DNA of 64,000 nt, taken from assembly GCA_030407085.1 (NCBI GenBank), contig CM059584.1, positions 5,208,001 to 5,272,000 of the forward strand. Direction: 5' to 3'. This stretch comes from Trichopria drosophilae (Eukaryota > Arthropoda > Insecta > Hymenoptera > Diapriidae). Shown piece after piece: positions 58,059 through 64,000 of the stretch. The first letter of the stretch is position 1; every line of letters begins with the position of its first letter. The notes under the pieces were generated by a model. The model ran no database searches and was not told the DNA's origin. It saw only the letters and a program-made list of their open reading frames with translations. Both the position numbers and the translations under genes were made by a program.

Positions 58059-58836
58059 CAGTAATCCCGTCCCAACTTATGACGTGGAAAGTTATATATG
58101 GTTATACAAAGTTATTCCCCTGTCCTAACTTATACTTTTGCCTTATCCAAAGTTTGACTAGCATCTTCTCGCCCACTATGTTGTTTAGCTGGGCTTTGCA
58201 CAGTCCCTCGCGATATTCGTCAAGGGTCTGCAAACCTCGAAACGCTTCCCAATAAACAAACAAACATTTTTAAATATTCTAAAAGAATACTCCTTGAACG
58301 CTTTTATGAAAGAAGAATTCTAGAAGAATTCTTTGCGTATGCTTAAAAATATAACGCATGTCCCCTATAGTTTATTGACTATATTTCCCTACACATTATT
58401 GACTTTTATTTTTATACCACAGTAAGCTTATAATACCAGAATAATTGTGTATGATAATATATGAAGGGCATGTGTTGAAAGCACTTGATGCACTACCATG
58501 CGGTAGACGCTCGAAACATTCACTTTTGTTGACGGACCATTCAAGATGGCCGCATATACCGTGTATCAGGAATTTGTTCACAATGAATACTTTAGAACTA
58601 CTTTTATCATAACTGTGAAACACTTTACCTTTGACCGATCGTGTTTCAATCCACACATTTTTTTCATAAAGATTACTTCATAACTACTTTTCGAATACTT
58701 TAAGAATGATTTATTGCGGACATTCGTGATTACTTAAAGAATTCTTTGGTTCGAAAGCGAGCTTATATTGGGTTCCCTTAGATGTACATTCAGAAACAAT
58801 AAACAGAAATCGTATAAGTTATGACAGGGACTACTG
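58059..58836. mobile_element. pogo/mariner-like TIR element, 778 bp
   Basis: The left end CAGTAATCCCGTCCCAACTT and the right end read inward, CAGTAGTCCCTGTCATAACTT, are diverged inverted repeats flanked by TA (58057-58058 and 58837-58838). The frames inside (58396-58656 minus and part of 58043-58255 plus) show no transposase motif. An 11-bp duplication AATACATTATG lies just outside the left end near 58013 and 58025. Confidence 0.75.
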
Positions 58837-58838
58837 TA

Positions 58839-61800
58839 ATCAGAATGACATCAAATCCGTAGCAATTTTACGTAACGCCATCACTATTGTTTTTTATGTA
58901 TCTCATTACTCTCTTAATATTTGTAATTTTGGTTCTGTTCTAGGATATTTTATTGACATGATTGTTAGAACAAAAAAAAAACATTGACGCCTTAACTCAC
59001 ATTGATGAAAACCATTCTGTTATAAAAATTGGTGACAAAAAGTACCTAAATAGCGAGCAAGAGATATAAGAAAAATTGACTTCATTTTGTCAAATAAATA
59101 AACTTGTTGCATTTAAGAGAATAAAAATGTATTTACATTAACTTGTAAAACGTGTAATTTCCCTATTTTGAACTGTGCAATTTGCAGTACGCTTTACGAA
59201 CAATATTGCTAGTTTTTCCATTTTACCACTTCAAGTGATTCATTAAATGATATTGCAGTTTCATGAAACTTACCGAAATTTGTCTCTAAGACAATAATAT
59301 TATTTACGCACTACGCAAAATGAATTCGTTTTAAATTCTTAAGTATCTTTATTTAACTAGTATATTTAATTAGGAAGATACTAATATAATAAATATACTT
59401 TCTCAATTAAAACTGCAGAGAAAACATTTTTTAGGCATACATAATTCCAGATACTCTTAATTCCTTCTGGAAAGTTCTTAAATAAAACGTCGTAATTTAT
59501 AATTCTGGTGCGTAGAATCGCAAATAATCACATTTAATATAGCATAAAAAGAGGAAGTTGAGAAAATGAAATCCTTATTTGAGTCTCGTAGAGCCCACTT
59601 AGGTCCCTAATTAAATTCTCTTTTTATTCTCTCTTATTCTCCACAACATTTAAATTTATTTCAGACTTCAAATACTGAAGGGGAGTATTACGGGATACAA
59701 AGAAAATTTAACGAAATATAAGTAGACAAAAGTCAAACAAGGAATTCATTTTCCTTTCGTACTTTTTAATTCCACATTCGAAGATTTTCAATGTTTCATT
59801 TGGATCATTCACGATATTGAATGATTATTCTTCGATGAAATTCATATATGATAAATCAGCAATCATCAATTTAGTTACTTCTGCAGAATGGCATTTTTAT
59901 TTTAAATCCTCATATTTTACCCAATATTTAATAAAAAAGAGATCACTAAAAAAAATTAACGTCTAAAAATATACAAAATATGTACAAATAGTGCATATGA
60001 ACTCAAATTTATTAACACTGAAACTTTACTAAATTATTAATCACTAAATAACTATTCTCGCCAGAGTTATGAAATCTATTTTATTAATTATGTTACATGT
60101 AAAACAAAAAATCATCGTATTATTTAATCATATTATACACGTAAATAATCGTCGAAAATAAACGATATTGTCACAAAATTACGAGATACGTTATAAACAA
60201 TAAATGTTTGAATTTTATTCAGGGATTTTCGACCAATAGACACTCTTTTTCAGTTCGAAATAAAAGGTTGGTGGATTAAATAAACGGAAATCGTCAGTCT
60301 CTGGGGCATGGAGCGAATATGTAGTGATGGATGTGGTAAAGCATTGTTACTTGCAACCAATACTTGCAAAATGTAACACGTCTAACAAAAATAAAATTTT
60401 GTTCAATTATACTCCCATCGTTATATAATACAATCAAGAATTAAAAACAAAATGATGTGTAAATTTAAAATGCAAATCAATAACTTAAAAAATTATACCC
60501 ATTCATATATGTTAAATTTGAAGAGTTGTTATTCAGAAACAAACAGTTAAAAACAATTTTTTGTATTTACTATATATCATAATAACAAATTATAAAAATT
60601 GAAATTATTGTAATTTATTTTAAAGAAAGTGGAGTAAAATAATCAAAATATTATTTAATATCGATACATTAAATTATAACCATTTCATTGGTATTACCAA
60701 AATACTCTTTATCTAACATAAAACCTGAATCTTATTAGTCGCTCAATAATATAAAAATTAGTAGAAATTATTTAAAATGTGGTTTATATTTTCTCCTCTA
60801 AAAACCTGATTTATTACAGAACAATAAAAATCTCCGTCATAAAAATATAATATTTCTAGTGTATTATAAAATTTATTAACATATTAAACTGAATAAAGCA
60901 TGCTTTTAACATCTACTATTTTGAAGAAGTAGATTATAAGGGTTACTAAACATTATTTTGTTATAGTACTGTTGATGTATTTTCCGCTATGAACACGAAA
61001 TTCTCGTTGATAAAATTTTATTTCTCACAGTCAACAAAAAATAAATCTGTTAAAATCCTTAGTTTTGCATAAATATTATATTAGATAAAATGTAGCTGTG
61101 TCAGACTTAGAAAACGCAAGTTTATATATAATCTGTTATTGTATATTGAAAATCTATTTCTATACTAAAAAATGATTAATTTTAAATTACGGACATATTT
61201 TTCATTTTAATTCTATGTTACCCTTTTAATTATGGGAAACAAGTAGTCGTTCGTGATCAACGAAAAACAGTTTTTCCTTTAAAGTGCCTTAAAGTGCATA
61301 AGATTTTAGTAATTCCATTCCAGTACCTAATAATATGTTTCTTAGTTTCAATTTCATTTTCTTAATTTTAATATAACACTGATATAAGATAAATATTGGA
61401 ATATTATTATTAAATGTACAGATATCTGGATGTTCTTTTAACATTATTTTCCACATTTAATTTAAAAATCTTAACTTACTACGTAGGAAAAATATTTTGT
61501 TATATTGTTGTAAAATACATTCAAAAGCTGTACCTCTTAACCATTTTAAACAGTTCTCTTCACACGGAAAGTAGCTAACATTATTCACTATTATGAGTTT
61601 CCATATAGTCACTGATTACCGATATGATCTTAAATTTTGAAATTAAAAATGGATTGTTCAAGATGCAGGACCAAAAAAGTTAATTAATTGTGATGAACTG
61701 GGTACTTGATGGTTTTAGTCGTAGATTCTGAATCTCATTTTATGTTTTCGTAATTTTAATTTGTGTTCTAATGTAGTCAATGCAATCATAAAAAGGTAAA

Positions 61801-62229
61801 ACTGAAATGAAAAATTCCTATTCCTTGTTCAATTCTAAACTTTTCTCCAGAAAATAAATACTAGCGTTATTTAAATTGAAATTCGTTTTCAGTAACCTCA
61901 AAAAAAGAGAAAAACAAATTTCACTTTTTTGGACTTTTTTTCACGTCGATCCGCCATCTTGAATTCGTCAATTGCCCTTAAATGACTTTAAAACTTGCAG
62001 GTTTTATTCGTAATAAATATTGCCAAAATTTCAAGTAACAAATTTCAACTTTACCAGAAACATTTTTGGCTTTTGGTCTGTTAGCATGGATACATATCAT
62101 TTTCAATTTCGAAGATTAGCTAATCTGTAAACCAGCTTTAGCTATGACTCGCCCTGGGGCCAGATGAGATTATATCAACATATAATTTTCCGAAAAAACG
62201 ACAATAGTACTGGTAATTGTTTTAACACG
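58839..62229. other. Very AT-rich stretch, nothing recognised
   Basis: No exon, retroelement domain, TIR or foldback was found. A weak relative of the CGCCATCTTGAATTC repeat lies near 61950. Confidence 0.4.
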
Positions 62230-62440
62230 ATGAAAGGTAACACATGTCAATATCTTGACTCCAAAATCGCGGTTTTTTTACTATGTTTGAGGTTATGTAA
62301 AGGATGCAAGAATATTTTTTGTCCTTCTGTACTATTGGCATCTTTCAGTATTACCCTTGTCCTGCAAAATGAGCTGCAATCTATTCTTCTATGTTTTCTT
62401 CTAAGAGAGATACGGCCATTTTAAATTATGACATGGAGCC
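62230..62440 (+). repeat. Dispersed repeat family, copy C
   Basis: AGGATGCAAGAATATTTTTT, CTTCTGTACTATTGG and GATACGGCCATTTTAAATTA match, in order, the minus strand of 4965-5217 and in part 3180-3380. The 86-codon frame 62164-62424 crosses it but is not conserved in the other copies. Confidence 0.5.
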
Positions 62441-63344
62441 TAAAAACGTCATAATTACATTTAGAAATATCTTTATGGTTTTTAATAATATGAGTGATAT
62501 TTTTCAATATTGCACATCAGGTCTATAAATGGTTACTCGTAAAAATTCATACGGTATGAATGTATCCGTTCGAATTTCGTCTATCTATCAGAAAATTTGC
62601 AGCCAACTGTTTTAAACATTATCTCAATAATTATGAACATATACTCAAGATTATATAAAATTTGTTATTTACAATGATTTTTTCCTGTCAATTAATGTTC
62701 CATTTGCATACTTCTAAATTTTAAATTAAATTACTATTTTTTTTTAAAATACAAGTGTTAACATTTAGTAGTTCATTGTCTCCTTGTTGTTGTTTTGATT
62801 TTTGCTTCTATCCGGTCAATAACCTTTTCCTCTAAGAACATTGCCTCCATTCGTCGTGATCAGACTACATAAACAAGCAATTGTTATCTTAATTCCTAAT
62901 CATGTTCCTTCGTCGCACAAAATCGTCAATATTTTCCACAACAAACTGGTAGCATTGTCTTGACAACTTTCGGAAGGAATCACATCGAAATGTATGCATG
63001 TTCCCTTGAAATGTGAAACGAAAACAAATCGATATCTGTAGTTCTAAGAAGTGATTGAACATTATTTATCATAAAACGAATCGCAAGCGAATATCAATGA
63101 CAGGGCAACCGCTTTGATGCGTCTGCAGCCGACTTCTTATAAAACTATCCGCATCCGTTGTGCAGTGGCGTAGGAAAACGGCAGAAAACCAGCAACGAGA
63201 TACAGAATCAATATAAAACGCGCGTAGGGAAAAATATCGTTCTCCCTCATCTGCAACAGTCGTGTTGTCAGTTTTACCATTCGATTTTCAAACGTTTCTA
63301 TTTCTTATATCACAAATAAATCAACAAACGTTTATTAGGATAAG
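62441..63344. other. AT-rich, then a GC-richer block near the end
   Basis: From 63095 to 63290 the sequence is GC-richer and contains TATAAAACGCGCG at about 63211 and GTTGTCAGTT at about 63264. These resemble a TATA box and an initiator but are too far apart to form one core promoter. Confidence 0.3.
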
Positions 63345-63490
63345 TTAGAAAAAATTAATTTATCAGACGATTGAAAATTGATAGAATCTCTTTTTTTGAC
63401 GTTTCATCCTGGTCTGTATCCGCTGGATATTTTCAATAGATTTTCAATAAACTCTCTTTCAATCGTCTTATGATAAATTAATTTTTCTAA
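63345..63490. repeat. Inverted repeat (hairpin), 146 bp
   Basis: TTAGAAAAAATTAATTTATC, then AGACGATTGAAA on the left is mirrored by TTTCAATCGTCTTATGATAA and AATTAATTTTTCTAA on the right, giving about 33-bp arms with a short offset. The spacer holds ATTTTCAATAGATTTTCAAT. No protein is encoded. Confidence 0.75.
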
Positions 63491-64000
63491 ATATATAGAC
63501 TTCTGTATATTAATTAAGGTTAAGGTCCACAACGAGCACCAAATCCAGTGACAAATGAGGACCAAAATAATTAATTAATAGAACCGAAAATGTCCAAATA
63601 AATATTTCTTGATTTATTTAAAATATTTACGATTCGAAGTAACGAAAAAAAAAATCTTGCAATTTTAATATAATTTAATATGAAATAAAATCACATGATG
63701 TTCTTGTCTAATTATTAAACAGTTTAATCAGTTCGTTCGACATATTAACTCTTAAGAAAGAATTATTCAACGTAATTTTCAGAAAATTCAAATGAACACT
63801 AAATGAAATACTTTTACTGGCAAAAAGCTCTTTTATATTGAAAAAACATCACCATCTCAATGAAATATAAAGGAGTCGTAAATTTCAGAAGTTATAGGGT
63901 TCGAAGCAATAAAGCTGATTTAAATTTAGATTGTAAAACATTTTTAAACGTTCGAAATGCACACATTACGCAAACAAAAAAATCATGATTTACGTTCAGA
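63491..64000. other. AT-rich stretch, nothing recognised
   Basis: No exon, domain or repeat was seen to the end of the window. Confidence 0.4.

Noticed and set aside
63205..63270. TATAAAA plus TCAGTT as a core promoter
   Set aside because: The spacing is about 50-55 bp and not about 30 bp, and no gene starts downstream within the window.
1..64000. CRISPR arrays, bacterial operons, riboswitches, rRNA genes
   Set aside because: No regularly spaced direct-repeat array, no operon-like gene order and no rRNA signature is present; the window is eukaryotic.

Overview
The window is AT-rich animal DNA, almost certainly from an insect. The basis is one recognisable spliced host gene plus a mixture of retrotransposon wreckage, small terminal-inverted-repeat (TIR) elements and long introns. 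There are no bacterial-type operons. The order is not determined; nothing seen excludes Hymenoptera.

Host gene. Two exons on the minus strand (21934-22081, then 8327-8506) encode the end of the discoidin domain and the start of the discoidin-like domain of a discoidin domain receptor tyrosine kinase (Ddr). Splice sites are canonical and the reading phase matches across a 13.4 kb intron. The next downstream exon is not found between 1 and 8326. No upstream exon was recognised between 22082 and 64000, so most of the window is probably Ddr intron or 5' flank. A 34-codon hydrophobic small ORF (18947-19051, minus) lies in the intron between the exons.

Mobile elements. Retroelements are a deleted Ty3/gypsy copy (16150-17740), a Penelope-like element with RT and GIY-YIG remains and inverted 3' ends (27146-28656), the RNase H tail of a non-LTR element (30830-31941), and two non-LTR RT pseudogenes on opposite strands (48200-49118 plus, 56760-57545 minus). 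DNA-transposon derivatives include two piggyBac-like elements with TTAA targets (3890-4836, 53959-54422), two pogo/mariner-like elements with TA targets (56098-56335, 58059-58836) and an unassigned TIR element with repeated internal motifs (5381-6315). Three long foldback elements (7101-8040, 11484-12408, 29384-29725) could each form a near full-length hairpin. An ORF at 38909-39619 belongs to a family I know only as uncharacterised insect and cnidarian proteins.

Unusual structure. At least nine loci are islands of 60-960 bp in which one short, often palindromic word recurs on both strands (AGTACT, CTGG/CCAG, TAATTAGTA, ACTCC/GGAGT, TTGGT/ACCAA, AAAAAGCC). They are not ordinary tandem repeats and have no recognised coding or TIR structure. 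They are the least explained signal here. The Penelope-like element also carries a candidate hammerhead ribozyme in each inverted end. The remaining sequence is AT-rich with no gene I can support, apart from a few GC-richer segments (37156-37530, 40800-41350, 47270-47900, 55560-55960) that may be regulatory or untranslated host sequence.
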